Shown here: piece after piece, positions 34,940 through 43,388 of the stretch
How the letters are laid out: every line of letters begins with the position of its first letter
Position numbering within the stretch: position 1 is the stretch's first letter
From: JAXDJH01 sp034663635
GTDB lineage: Bacteria > Actinomycetota > CADDZG01 > WHSQ01
Direction of reading: 5' to 3'
Length of the DNA: 64,000 nt
NCBI GenBank assembly: GCA_034663635.1
Contig: JAXDJH010000017.1
Location: 98,819 to 162,818, forward strand
Translations under genes and position numbers: made by a program
The notes under the pieces: model-generated
Seen by the model: the letters and a program-made list of their open reading frames with translations, nothing else
Told to the model about the DNA's origin: nothing
Database searches by the model: none

Positions 34940-35185
34940 TTGACAGATCCGTACTGCGATCAAGACTGGCGTGCAGGAGCTCTCTGCGCAGGGCAGGACC
35001 CGAACCTTTGGTTCTCTCCAGGCGCTCTGGAGCACAAGGAAGCTAAGCGAGTCTGCCGCCAGTGTCCCGTTCGTCGGGACTGCCTTACCTACGCTATGGA
35101 CATGCCTGTGGACCATGGGATCTGGGGGGGCATGACCGAGCGGGAACGTCGTCGCCAACGTCGCAAGGCGGCGATAAGCGCCTAA
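34940..35185 (+). CDS. WhiB-family iron-sulphur transcription factor
   Basis: 81 aa from TTG 34940, chosen because CGGGGGG lies 5-11 bases upstream and family members begin near here. Four cluster-binding cysteines are Cys16, Cys39, Cys42 and Cys48 (CAGQDP, CRQCPVRRDC), followed by the GIWGGMTERERRRQRR turn and basic DNA-binding tail. WhiB proteins bind a redox- or NO-sensitive 4Fe-4S cluster and the primary sigma factor. The ATPase pair nearby recalls the whiB4-Rv3680-Rv3679 region of mycobacteria. The family is confined to Actinobacteria and their phages. Confidence 0.94.
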   Translation: MTDPYCDQDWRAGALCAGQDPNLWFSPGALEHKEAKRVCRQCPVRRDCLTYAMDMPVDHGIWGGMTERERRRQRRKAAISA

Positions 35186-35191
35186 CGACAA

Positions 35192-36061
35192 CTAGCGGAG
35201 AGCGATCTCCAGGATCACGCACTCGTCCCGCCAGCGCCGGGCGGTGTCCTCTGGAAGACCGGGGATGTTCAGCCGCTTCTCGGCGACCCGGTCGGCGATC
35301 TCGTCCCAATCGGAATCCTCGCCCGTGATGACCCGGACGGTTGCCGGCAGTTCGGCGACCGTGGCGTTTCGGCCCTTCCATCGCAGGATCACGTCGCAAG
35401 CACGGATCCGTTCTGCCTCAGGAAGCATCTGCTGACGTTCCCCCGACAGTACGTAGAGCCTCTCCACCTTCTGGTCGTAGAGGTACCAGACGGGCATCGT
35501 CACCGTCTCGGTTCTCGTCTCATAGCGCAGCCACAGGATCGTGGACTTCTTGAGCGACTCCGTGACGCCCGAACCCAGAGCCGCAGACGCGACGACCTTG
35601 TGGGTCTCGTCCCACGTGAGACCTTCGACCGAGTAAACGACGTCGTCCCAGGACTTGTCGGTCGCCGTCAGCACGTACCAACCGGCATGATCGAAGAAAC
35701 CACGGATCGCCTCATTGGGCGTGGCGTACTCGGCGTAGTAGAGGAGCTGCACGTCTCCGTCTTCCCTCTCGGCGAAGAAGAAGATCCAGTTGCGCGAGTC
35801 GGCCGAGAGGTACGCCTCACCCCAATGTGGTCTCGGGTCGGCGACCTCTAGGTACAGAGAAACGACATCCCCGGGGATGACCGCCTGGAACGGGGTCCAG
35901 TAGACGGTGACGACACGCTCTATGTCGATCTCGTGAACGACGCGAAGCGCGGCCGGAGCGCCTTGAGCGGGTCCCTCCTTCAGTCCCTCTTTGCCGATGG
36001 CGCGCGCGACGGCATCGACTATGGGTTGTAGGGCTCGACCCGACGCGGGAGCTATGGCCAT
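35192..36061 (-). CDS. Hypothetical protein with C-terminal flavin-binding split-barrel-like domain
   Basis: 289 aa. Residues 1-165 are an unrecognised alpha/beta domain (VTVYWTPFQAVIPGDVVSLYLEVADP, NWIFFFAERED). Residues about 180-285 look like a PNPOx-type split barrel (TVTMPVWYLYDQKVERLYVLSGERQQMLPEAERI, CDVILRWKGRNA), a fold that often binds FMN or F420. Neither the cofactor nor the substrate can be fixed. It is 2 bp downstream of the SdhC-like gene on the same strand, so the two are co-transcribed. Confidence 0.5.
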   Translation of the reverse strand: MAIAPASGRALQPIVDAVARAIGKEGLKEGPAQGAPAALRVVHEIDIERVVTVYWTPFQAVIPGDVVSLYLEVADPRPHWGEAYLSADSRNWIFFFAEREDGDVQLLYYAEYATPNEAIRGFFDHAGWYVLTATDKSWDDVVYSVEGLTWDETHKVVASAALGSGVTESLKKSTILWLRYETRTETVTMPVWYLYDQKVERLYVLSGERQQMLPEAERIRACDVILRWKGRNATVAELPATVRVITGEDSDWDEIADRVAEKRLNIPGLPEDTARRWRDECVILEIALR

Positions 36062-36063
36062 CT

Positions 36064-36546
36064 CTAGAAGAAGGGGGAGTCCTCGATCGCCGAACGCATC
36101 ATGAAGATGGCGGCGGGGAGGAATCCGGCTAGGAAGAGCACGAGCTCAACATAAGCGAAGGCCTTCTGCTTGAGGGCCAGCTTCGGCCAGAAATCGAAAA
36201 GGATGATCCGAAGCCCGTTCAGCGCGTGGAACAGGACCGCGGCGATCAACATCACCTCGAAGGGCTTGAACCACCATTGTTTGTAGAGAGAGACCGTCTC
36301 GTCGTAGAGCTTGGGGCCGAATCCGACCGCGAAAGTGTCGAGGATGTGGCCGAAGAGGAACGCGATGACCAAGACGCCGGTGATGCGATGGGCGGCCCAT
36401 GACCACTGACCGATCCCGCCTTTGTAGATCGGGCCCTTGTCGGCCTTTCGAAGGCGGAGAAGGTCGAACAGCAGATACGCGACGAACAAACCCGCGCCTG
36501 CGGTGAGGACGAATACGAACCCCTCGATCATCCGTGCTGCGATCAT
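36064..36546 (-). CDS. sdhC: Succinate dehydrogenase/fumarate reductase cytochrome b-type membrane subunit
   Basis: 160 aa with four to five helices. GQWSWAAHRITGVLVIAFLFGHIL contains the SdhC His and Arg used for heme and quinone binding, and FHALNGLRIILFDFW is the second heme-ligand helix. This fits a one-gene or first membrane subunit of complex II. Unusually, no sdhA, sdhB or sdhD lies next to it. A second start at 36531 is possible. It is followed by the split-barrel protein and preceded by the ATPase pair. Confidence 0.75.
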   Translation of the reverse strand: MIAARMIEGFVFVLTAGAGLFVAYLLFDLLRLRKADKGPIYKGGIGQWSWAAHRITGVLVIAFLFGHILDTFAVGFGPKLYDETVSLYKQWWFKPFEVMLIAAVLFHALNGLRIILFDFWPKLALKQKAFAYVELVLFLAGFLPAAIFMMRSAIEDSPFF

Positions 36547-36568
36547 CGAGCCGCATCCTATCGGCGAA

Positions 36569-37696
36569 CTAGGCAGGGAAAAGCTGATCGGAGACGGCCA
36601 GAAGGCCAGAGAAGTCGACCGCCTCTTGTTCCAGATATGGGACCCGAACCCATCGGTGACGAGGGATCTTCCTTGCGAGCGCGTCCAGGTTGCGCTCTTC
36701 CCGGGTCACGATCCGCATGAAGGCCTCGTGGTTGTCGAGGAGCTTCGCCAGGAGCCGCCCGACGTCCGAGCCTGCCTCGAGCTTCGAGATCTGGCGCGGC
36801 TTGACGTCGATCCCCTCGCTCAGTCTCGGATGCACGCGGTTGACGACCAGAGCGCCGAAATGGAGGCCCTCCTGATTCAGGCGACCGGCGAAGAATCGGG
36901 CTTCCTCGACCGAGTCCTCGGCCGGAGAGGTGACGACGACGAACGTCGTGGCGTCGCTGCGCAAGAGGGCGGCTACATCCCTCGCCCGCTGCTTGAACCC
37001 CTCGTACATCCCTTCCAGGTTTCCGAAGAATTCAGCGGTGTCGTCGAGGACCTCGGCCCCCACGATCCGCTTGACGATCGACAAGAAGGTTCGCGCGGCC
37101 ACGTTCGCGACGCGCATGAAGCCACCTCCCGCTTTCATGTAAGGCAGAAGGAACCAACGGAGAACCCGGCTCTCGAAGAAGTCCGTCATGCGTTTAGGAG
37201 CGTCCAGGAAATCCAGTGCGTTGCGGGTCGGCGGTGTGTCGATGACAATCAGGTCGTAGTTGCCGTCGGCATAGAGCTCGTAGAGCTTCTCCATCGCCAT
37301 GTATTCCTGCGTGCCCGACAGAGTGCCGGAGATGTTTCTGTAGAAACGGTTAGCGATGATCTTGTCCGCTTGCTCGCGAGTCGGCGCGTACTTGGTGACG
37401 ACGTCGTCGAACGTCGATTTGGTGTCGAGCATCATGGCGTACAGCTCGCCGCGCGGCTCGATACCCGCCGAGGTGAACTTCCGCGTCGAAACCTTGGTCG
37501 GCTCGTTCGAGAGTTCCTTCAACCCCAACGACGAAGCGAGTCGCTTCGCGGGATCGATGGTCAAGACGGCCGTGCGTTTTCCGTCCACAGCAGCGCGCAA
37601 GGCGATCGCCGCGGCTGTCGTTGTCTTGCCTACGCCGCCCGCGCCCGCGCAGACGATGATCTCCTTGCGGGCGACGATGTCTCCGATCGCGCTCAC
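36569..37696 (-). CDS. ArsA/GET3-type ATPase, second of a pair
   Basis: 375 aa. The deviant Walker A is CAGAGGVGKTTTAAAI at about residues 16-30, switch regions include IVIDTPPTRNALDFLDAP, and VVTSPAEDSVEEARFF follows. It belongs to the anion-transporting/GET3 ATPase family and is the likely partner of the gene upstream, with which it shares an ATGA overlap. The mycobacterial homologues Rv3679-Rv3680 form a heterodimer. The role in this organism is not shown by the sequence. Confidence 0.87.
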   Translation of the reverse strand: MSAIGDIVARKEIIVCAGAGGVGKTTTAAAIALRAAVDGKRTAVLTIDPAKRLASSLGLKELSNEPTKVSTRKFTSAGIEPRGELYAMMLDTKSTFDDVVTKYAPTREQADKIIANRFYRNISGTLSGTQEYMAMEKLYELYADGNYDLIVIDTPPTRNALDFLDAPKRMTDFFESRVLRWFLLPYMKAGGGFMRVANVAARTFLSIVKRIVGAEVLDDTAEFFGNLEGMYEGFKQRARDVAALLRSDATTFVVVTSPAEDSVEEARFFAGRLNQEGLHFGALVVNRVHPRLSEGIDVKPRQISKLEAGSDVGRLLAKLLDNHEAFMRIVTREERNLDALARKIPRHRWVRVPYLEQEAVDFSGLLAVSDQLFPA

Positions 37697-38688
37697 AGGG
37701 TGTCTATCTCCTTCTCCGCGACATCGGCCAGCGTTTCGACGTCGGGGAGTTCGAGCCCAGCCGAGAAGAGGAAGGGAAGCTCGACGACCGGTTCGGTCAG
37801 TCCTCGCCGAAGCTCGCGGAGATGCTTGGCCTGGATCGCTCGGCGCGCCTCTAAGAACTTCTCGTAGCCGACGAGGGCGTTGAGGTCATCGCCGTCGATC
37901 CTCAAACCCACCTCCGACGCAGCGTCCTTCAGCTCGGACGGATCTTCATCCTCCATGACTTTCTCGAGCGTTTCTTTTTCTTTCGGCGTGAGCAGCTTGT
38001 GGAGGATCGCGTTCGCGAACACCGGACCGGTGTCGATCCCCACCTTGTCGTGAAGAGCCTGGGACGTTTCCAGAGTCTCCGCGATAGGCATCTCCTCGGC
38101 GAGGGTGACGAGGTGAACGCGGGATCTATCGGGATCGCGCAACATCTGGACAAGCCAGTCGGACTGCCTTCTAACGGGGCCAACGCGCAACGCATCGGAT
38201 AGTCCCATCGGTGCCGACAGGAAAGTAAGCATGTGGCCGGCCGCAGGGGCGTCGACGATGATCGTGTCGAAGTTTTTCTCGCCCTTCGTGTCCTGTCGAT
38301 TCTGTTCGAGGTACCAGATCTTTCCGAGCACGAGGATGTCTTTGAGCCCGGGGGCCGCGGTGGTGATGTAGTCGACGAACTGCGAGCTCGTGAACACCCG
38401 CGAGATCCGCTTCATGTGGTACTGGACGTCGAGGTATTCGGCCAATGCGAGGTCCGGGATGATGTTCATGCCCCAGACGCCGGGGGAGACCTCGCGAGGC
38501 TCGTAGCTAAGCTCGCCCCCGCCGAACAGCTTCGGCAGGGTGCCCTTCCGGTCGACCTCGGCTATGCAAACCTTCCTGCCGTTGCGGGCCGCCACCAAAG
38601 CCAGAGCGGCTGCCACGGTCGTCTTTCCGACGCCCCCTTTGCCCGAAATAACCAGGATCTTGGGTCGCAGGAACTCGTCGATCTGCAT
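37693..38688 (-). CDS. ArsA/GET3-type ATPase, first of a pair
   Basis: 331 aa. Walker A is ISGKGGVGKTTVAAAL (about residues 14-29), with IIVDAPAAGHMLTFLSAP as the switch II region and VHLVTLAEEMPIAETLE following. The signature Lys of deviant P-loops is present (KGGVGKTT). It overlaps the second ATPase gene by 4 bp and so is translated with it. The WhiB gene 2.5 kb away and this pair resemble the whiB4 neighbourhood. Confidence 0.87.
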   Translation of the reverse strand: MQIDEFLRPKILVISGKGGVGKTTVAAALALVAARNGRKVCIAEVDRKGTLPKLFGGGELSYEPREVSPGVWGMNIIPDLALAEYLDVQYHMKRISRVFTSSQFVDYITTAAPGLKDILVLGKIWYLEQNRQDTKGEKNFDTIIVDAPAAGHMLTFLSAPMGLSDALRVGPVRRQSDWLVQMLRDPDRSRVHLVTLAEEMPIAETLETSQALHDKVGIDTGPVFANAILHKLLTPKEKETLEKVMEDEDPSELKDAASEVGLRIDGDDLNALVGYEKFLEARRAIQAKHLRELRRGLTEPVVELPFLFSAGLELPDVETLADVAEKEIDTL

Positions 38689-38777
38689 CCAGGGAGCGTA
38701 GCCCCGCCTGGAGCGTTCTCAACCTCTACGCCCATTTGCCGATAGCTAATACAACGCTGGTCAGACAGGGTCTAAAT

Positions 38778-39404
38778 ATGGCAAAGCTTCGCGGGTTGCT
38801 CACCGGGATCGTCTTCGCGGCGATCGCGGTGGGTTTTGCCTATGCCATGCCGGGGGCCATGTCCGTCTCCGAACCAAAGACCCCCAAAGACAAGACCGCC
38901 AAGCATGCTCAGGTCAACGCGAGCGAGTCTCCCGACGAAGGCGACGAGCCCAACAGCGCGGATAAGCCTGAAAAGGGCCACGGGAGTGACGACCCTCAGA
39001 ACGAAGACTCAACCGAGGGATCGCCGGATGGAGTGCATCCGGACAACCACGGAGCTGCGGTGTCGACCGCGGCACATTGCGATCTGCCCGGAAGCGCTCA
39101 TGGAGAGCTCGTCAGCTCCATAGCTCATGACAAGGAAGCCACTGTTGCCGATGCCCAAGCGGCATGCGCAGCTGCGCAGGCAGCCGCGGCAGCTGCCCCC
39201 ACGAGCGACGAGTCGGCCGATGGCCATGGTCAAGGCAAGCCCGAGAAACCCGAGAAGGTGAAGCCTTCTCACGACCAAGGCGGCGGCCAGGCTGAAACCG
39301 ACGACGAAGTCGAGGCGGTGGAGGGATCCGACGACCTAGGCGGCGTTGAGGTCGACACCGGCAACGGCAACGGCCACGAGAAGGACAAGGGCGGCAAGGG
39401 CTAG
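38778..39404 (+). CDS. Secreted low-complexity acidic protein
   Basis: 208 aa from ATG 38778. A signal peptide or anchor (MAKLRGLLTGIVFAAIAVGFAYA) is followed by Pro/Glu/Asp/Lys-rich sequence, a short middle segment with two Cys (AHCDLPGSAHGELVSSIAHD...ACAAAQAAAAAA) and a Gly/Asn/His tail (GNGNGHEKDKGGKG). The tail resembles the end of the HD-GYP protein (EKANGNGHEKNDHGG). No enzymatic motif is seen. It is divergent from the ATPase pair, with a possible -10 (TAATAC) at 38747. Confidence 0.6.
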   Translation: MAKLRGLLTGIVFAAIAVGFAYAMPGAMSVSEPKTPKDKTAKHAQVNASESPDEGDEPNSADKPEKGHGSDDPQNEDSTEGSPDGVHPDNHGAAVSTAAHCDLPGSAHGELVSSIAHDKEATVADAQAACAAAQAAAAAAPTSDESADGHGQGKPEKPEKVKPSHDQGGGQAETDDEVEAVEGSDDLGGVEVDTGNGNGHEKDKGGKG

Positions 39405-39453
39405 TCCTGAGCGTCGGGTCTGGGTCGCCGCGCCGTCTGCGACCATACGCACC

Positions 39454-40785
39454 ATGGCTCGCCTGGTTCGTTTGCTGCTTTCCCTTGCGCTGACGTTTTT
39501 CGGCCTCGCTCTTCTTCCGGCCGCGTTCGCACAAGAGGCGGCCCCTCCGCCCGGAACGATCGAGCTGGTTGAGATCTCCGGACTGCTAGATCCCCCAACC
39601 GCTGCATACGTCCTCGATCGCATCGCGGCAGCTCAGGATGGGTCGGCCCAGGCGGTGGTCCTTCAGCTCGACTCCCCGGGCGGCCTCGATTTCCCGACGC
39701 AGAGGATCGTCCAGACGATGACTACGGCCCGGACGCCGGTCGTCGTGTGGATAGCGCCACGTGGTGCACAAGCGACCTCGGCTGCCGCGTTCATTGCCAT
39801 GGCCGGCCGGCTCACCTTCATGGCCGAGGACACTCGGCTGGGTCCGGCCTTGCCTCTGGACCTCGGCGAAGGGGACTCCGGCCAAGTCGATGTCGAGGGA
39901 GCCGAGCGATTCATGGAGGAGCTCGCCGGAAACGTTGGTCGCGACCCGTCGATCGTGCATCGTCTCTTCACCCAGCCCGAGGGCATCGCCGCGACCGAGG
40001 CAGTGACGGAAAAGCTCGTGGACGGAACGGCGTCCTCGCTGAGCGACCTCCTGCGCGCGATGGACGGTCGGACGGTTGCACTTGACTCGGGGAACTTCAC
40101 GTTCGAAACGTGGGACGAGGATGCCGGCACTCCCAGCGTGACGATCCGCTTTCAGGAGATGAACCTCTGGGATCGCCTGCTGCACGCTCTCGCCGGATCC
40201 GAGGTCGCGTTCGCGTTGTTGCTCATCGGTCTCTTCGGCCTCGTCTTCGAGCTCTACAACCCGGGCATCGGCCTCGCTGGGATCATCGGCGCCGCGTGTC
40301 TGATGGGGGCGTTCTATTCACTGAGCGTGCTGCCCACGAACTGGGGCGGCGTCTTGCTCGTTGTTATGGCGGTGGTGTTGTTGCTTGTCGATCTCCACAC
40401 GTCGGGCTTCGGCATCCCCACATTCGTAGGCGTCGCAGCGATGTTGGGCGGCGGGGCGCTCATGTTTCGTGGCGCTGCCGAGACTTTGTTGTTGTCTCCC
40501 TGGTCTCTCATTGCAGCGGTCGCCGGGACTCTCCTCTTCTTCGTTTCGGTGATGACCGCTGCTCTGCGCGTACGGCTCAGACGACCGATCGCCGGGGATG
40601 AGGGCATCGTGGGATCGATCGGCGAGGCGAAGACGGACATCGCTCCCGAAGGGACGGTGTTCACGAAGGGCGCGCTGTGGAGAGCGCGGACGATGGAAAC
40701 GGGGATCGCGGCGGGCTCGATGGTGGAGATAAAAGCGACTGAGGGCCTCGTGCTGCTGGTCGAGCCGCTGCACGACCACGACTAG
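39454..40785 (+). CDS. NfeD-family membrane serine protease, long form
   Basis: 443 aa from ATG 39454; a longer frame overlaps the previous gene. After a signal peptide (1-26), a ClpP-like domain (about 32-220) has VVLQLDSPGG, the nucleophile region RGAQATSAAAFIAMAG and the general-base Lys in EKLVDG. Four to five helices follow (about 245-380), then a C-terminal OB-fold (GIVGSIGEAKTDI, ALWRARTME, VEIKATEGLVLLVEPL). Long NfeD proteins cleave stomatin-like proteins and are usually next to a slipin gene; none is present here. Confidence 0.88.
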   Translation: MARLVRLLLSLALTFFGLALLPAAFAQEAAPPPGTIELVEISGLLDPPTAAYVLDRIAAAQDGSAQAVVLQLDSPGGLDFPTQRIVQTMTTARTPVVVWIAPRGAQATSAAAFIAMAGRLTFMAEDTRLGPALPLDLGEGDSGQVDVEGAERFMEELAGNVGRDPSIVHRLFTQPEGIAATEAVTEKLVDGTASSLSDLLRAMDGRTVALDSGNFTFETWDEDAGTPSVTIRFQEMNLWDRLLHALAGSEVAFALLLIGLFGLVFELYNPGIGLAGIIGAACLMGAFYSLSVLPTNWGGVLLVVMAVVLLLVDLHTSGFGIPTFVGVAAMLGGGALMFRGAAETLLLSPWSLIAAVAGTLLFFVSVMTAALRVRLRRPIAGDEGIVGSIGEAKTDIAPEGTVFTKGALWRARTMETGIAAGSMVEIKATEGLVLLVEPLHDHD

Positions 40786-40797
40786 CGTCGGGTCAAC

Positions 40798-41337
40798 TCA
40801 GCGGGTCACCTTGAAGAGTTTGGGAACGTTGATGTAACCGGTCTCTTCAACTCGGGCACAAACGGATTCGTGCAGGATGTTCCACGCGAACCCGTCGCCG
40901 ATAGCGGTGCCGCCCGGCGTGTAGTCCTTGATCTCGACCTTCACCTGCGCTTCGCCGTCCGCGTTCGTGATCCCGTGGCCGAAAAGGAAAACGTCGCCGA
41001 TCCGAAGTCCGAGCCCGACGTTGACGTTCTCGGCCGGGAAGGACTGCGGAGGATCGAATGGCACGCCAAGGTGAGCCGGGTCTTCGTGGGCCGGACGTGA
41101 CACGACCACGTTGACCTTGGCGATGTCTCCGACGGCGTAAGTGGGCTTGTCCGCCTTCATGGTCACGAAGAACGTCCTGAGGGAGACGACCTCCATCGCC
41201 TTGCCGCTATGAAGCAGGGAACGAACCTCACGGGCGCTGCAGGGGGCCGGGGCCGCGGTGGCTGAAGGCACGACGAGGCTTGCCGCCACCAGGGCGGTGG
41301 CGGCCAGGAACGCGGACTTCCTGATCGCCTTCCTCAT
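40798..41337 (-). CDS. Hypothetical secreted protein
   Basis: 179 aa with GGAGGAACAG before the start. A signal peptide (1-29) precedes a beta-rich domain (VTMKADKPTYAVGDIAKVNVVVSRP) that resembles an Ig-like or macroglobulin-type strand pattern, with two Cys (PCSAR, VCARVEE) that may pair. No family is assigned. It lies 43 bp downstream of the CocE-type hydrolase and is probably in its operon. Confidence 0.6.
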   Translation of the reverse strand: MRKAIRKSAFLAATALVAASLVVPSATAAPAPCSAREVRSLLHSGKAMEVVSLRTFFVTMKADKPTYAVGDIAKVNVVVSRPAHEDPAHLGVPFDPPQSFPAENVNVGLGLRIGDVFLFGHGITNADGEAQVKVEIKDYTPGGTAIGDGFAWNILHESVCARVEETGYINVPKLFKVTR

Positions 41338-41380
41338 CTGTTCCTCCGACTGTGCCCGCTTGGGCCTTGGTGATGCCTGG

Positions 41381-43162
41381 CTATCCGTGGTTCATGTGAA
41401 CGAAGTCGAAGAGCTCGGTTGCATCCTTCGGCCCATTCACAACGGGAAGAACGATCTTCGTGTTCGCTTCTTCCCAGAGGACGCGGACGGTCACGCAGGC
41501 CTGAGCGTCGGCGCCGGCCGATGCGCACGGGTAAGGCTTGGGCAGTGACCACTCGTTGATCTCGGTTGCGATCTGGAACCCGATGTGGTGTCCCTTCGGG
41601 AACGTGTAGTCGACGGGCTTCTCCATCACGGTCATGGTGAATGGCTTACCGGGATCCAACAGCTTTTGCTTCGCAAGTCCGTCGCGGTAGCGAGAGTCCA
41701 ACCAGCCCCGAGTGACGGACGGGATGACGTCCTGGGTGCATTCGGGCTTCGAGATGTGCTGTGTTGCAACGTACTGGTGGCAGCTCGGATCGACATCGAG
41801 GATCGTGGGAGTCAACGTTACCCACTCGCGAGTCGTCTGCAGTTGGACTTGGATCTTGATCGGACCGAAGATCCTGACGTCCTTCTTCAACATCGGGCTC
41901 TCGAAGTAGTACCAATCGTGGTTCACCCGAGCGTGGTGGTTCATGTGCGCTTCGGTGTTGATGCTCGTCGACGGGAATGATGAAACGGTCGACGTGGGAG
42001 TCACCATCGGCTTCATCGGCCAGATCGCCCACTGGTAGCTGCTGTCGGAGGTGCGTGCGGTTTCCTGCGCGGTAAGCGTGATGGGGCGAGTGTTGAAAGC
42101 ATTGTTCGACGACGAGAAGTCGAGGGTCTTGGAACCGTAGGTGGCGGTTTGGCTTACGTACGTTGGCGACTTCTCGACGTCGTTGTCCACGCCCATGAGG
42201 TAGTGGTCGAGCCACGCGTTCTTGTAAGCGCCGTAGTCCCCACCCGGGACGCCGTGTCCAGCCCACCTTGTGCCCATGTAGAGCACCCGCTTCGCGGCGT
42301 TCGTGGCTGCGTGGAAGCCGAGCCAGCTCTCTTCCTGCTTGACGTTCCAGTCGCCCCAGTTGGCTGCGACGAGGACGGGGATCTTCAGCTTGGGGATGTC
42401 CTTGAGGTAGTCGCGCTCGACCCAGAACTTGTCGTAGTCCGGGGTGTCGTCGTAACCGTGAGTCGTGTGGTCGACCTCGTCGCACGGCGTGAGGTTTTCT
42501 TGCACGCGCTCGGCCCAGTCCTGATGGTCGTAATCGAGCGGCGGTGGCACTGCTAGACCGAAGTCGAATGCGACCGGCGTGTCGACGCCCTCGTCACTCG
42601 GGTTCTCGTTATTGAGGAAGTAGCGGATGCCGCCCGAGTAGGCGTAGTCGTACCAGCGAACTATCGCGGCCTCCGGAATGATCGTCGTGAGGTGTGGCGG
42701 CTGCTCGACTGCTGCAGCCCACGCGGTGGTGCCGTTGTAGGAACCACCGGTCATGGCGACCTTGCCGGTCGACCACTTCTGCTTCGCGAGCCACTCGACC
42801 AAGTCGTAACCGGTTTCCTTCTCGCGCTTGCCGCCGTAGTCGTAGCACCCACCCGAGTTTCCGGTACCAACGACGTCGGCGAAGGCGATGACGTAACCCT
42901 TCGACACGAGTTCGCGGTTATCGCTGCGGCCGAGCACGGAGTAAGGGGAGTAGGTAAGCACGACGGGGCCCTTGACGTCTTTACCGCCGTCCATCGGTCG
43001 AACGATCTCGGTGTAGATGTTGCCGTGACGCGTGTGAACGAGGTATTCCTCGACCGCCGACGGGGTGTAGCTCTTGGGCGCGGCCGCCGATGCGGTTGCA
43101 CTCACCAGCAGTCCCGCGATGAGAGTTGCCGCGAGCGCCGCTCCGATTGTGCTCCGTCGCAT
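41381..43162 (-). CDS. Secreted CocE/NonD-family (S15-like) serine hydrolase
   Basis: 593 aa with a signal peptide (1-27). The alpha/beta-hydrolase core has VVLTYSPYSVLGR, VIAFADVVGTGNSGGCYDYGG and the nucleophile elbow MTGGSYNGTTAW (Ser in GGSYNG); the acid and His should lie near VAANWGDWNV and WAGHGVPGG. The C-terminal half is the jelly-roll domain of X-Pro dipeptidyl-peptidase/cocaine-esterase proteins (DVRIFGPIKIQVQLQT, HHIGFQIATEINEW). It should cleave an ester or peptide outside the cell. The start has GTAGGAGGG upstream. Confidence 0.87.
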   Translation of the reverse strand: MRRSTIGAALAATLIAGLLVSATASAAAPKSYTPSAVEEYLVHTRHGNIYTEIVRPMDGGKDVKGPVVLTYSPYSVLGRSDNRELVSKGYVIAFADVVGTGNSGGCYDYGGKREKETGYDLVEWLAKQKWSTGKVAMTGGSYNGTTAWAAAVEQPPHLTTIIPEAAIVRWYDYAYSGGIRYFLNNENPSDEGVDTPVAFDFGLAVPPPLDYDHQDWAERVQENLTPCDEVDHTTHGYDDTPDYDKFWVERDYLKDIPKLKIPVLVAANWGDWNVKQEESWLGFHAATNAAKRVLYMGTRWAGHGVPGGDYGAYKNAWLDHYLMGVDNDVEKSPTYVSQTATYGSKTLDFSSSNNAFNTRPITLTAQETARTSDSSYQWAIWPMKPMVTPTSTVSSFPSTSINTEAHMNHHARVNHDWYYFESPMLKKDVRIFGPIKIQVQLQTTREWVTLTPTILDVDPSCHQYVATQHISKPECTQDVIPSVTRGWLDSRYRDGLAKQKLLDPGKPFTMTVMEKPVDYTFPKGHHIGFQIATEINEWSLPKPYPCASAGADAQACVTVRVLWEEANTKIVLPVVNGPKDATELFDFVHMNHG

Positions 43163-43219
43163 CTCGAATCCCTCCTACGTCAGTGTCGGGTAAGTCCGTT
43201 ATGTCTTCGTAGGGGAGCC

Positions 43220-43388
43220 GCCCCTCAGATTGGGGCAGTCACCTCTCCCTCATCAGGTTCGCCCTCAGGCGTCGCAGTCCTTCACTCGCCGGGCCTCCAG
43301 GGGGGCCGCCACGCTCAACAGTCCGAGCCGGGAGAGGATTAGGCTCCCCGGCAACCGGACAAAAGGACGTTGAGGAGAGGGGTGGGAA
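43220..43388 (+). promoter_or_regulatory. Structured leader before the YbdK-type ligase, with competing helices
   Basis: Several hairpins fill this stretch. GTCC at 43321-43324 can pair either with CGGAC at 43356 (extending the strong GCCGGGAG/CTCCCCGGC hairpin) or, with CTCAAC before it, with GGACGTTGAG at 43365-43374. The second option ends at the GAGGAGAGGGG Shine-Dalgarno. I cannot match it to a known riboswitch class. Confidence 0.35.

Noticed and set aside
36437..37867. 476-aa plus-strand ORF
   Set aside because: It lies opposite the ArsA-type ATPase gene, which has a full Walker A and switch motifs; the plus frame has none.
43195..43300. Possible TPP riboswitch or hammerhead on the minus strand (CCTGATGAG, GAACCTGATG)
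   Set aside because: The TPP CTGAGA box and the second half-site are missing, and no GAAA hammerhead core follows CTGATGAG; the short matches are not enough.
43310..43375. Glycine riboswitch (ACAAAAGGAC resembles GGCAAAAGGAC)
   Set aside because: The GCCGAAGG-GCAA core and tandem aptamer layout are absent.
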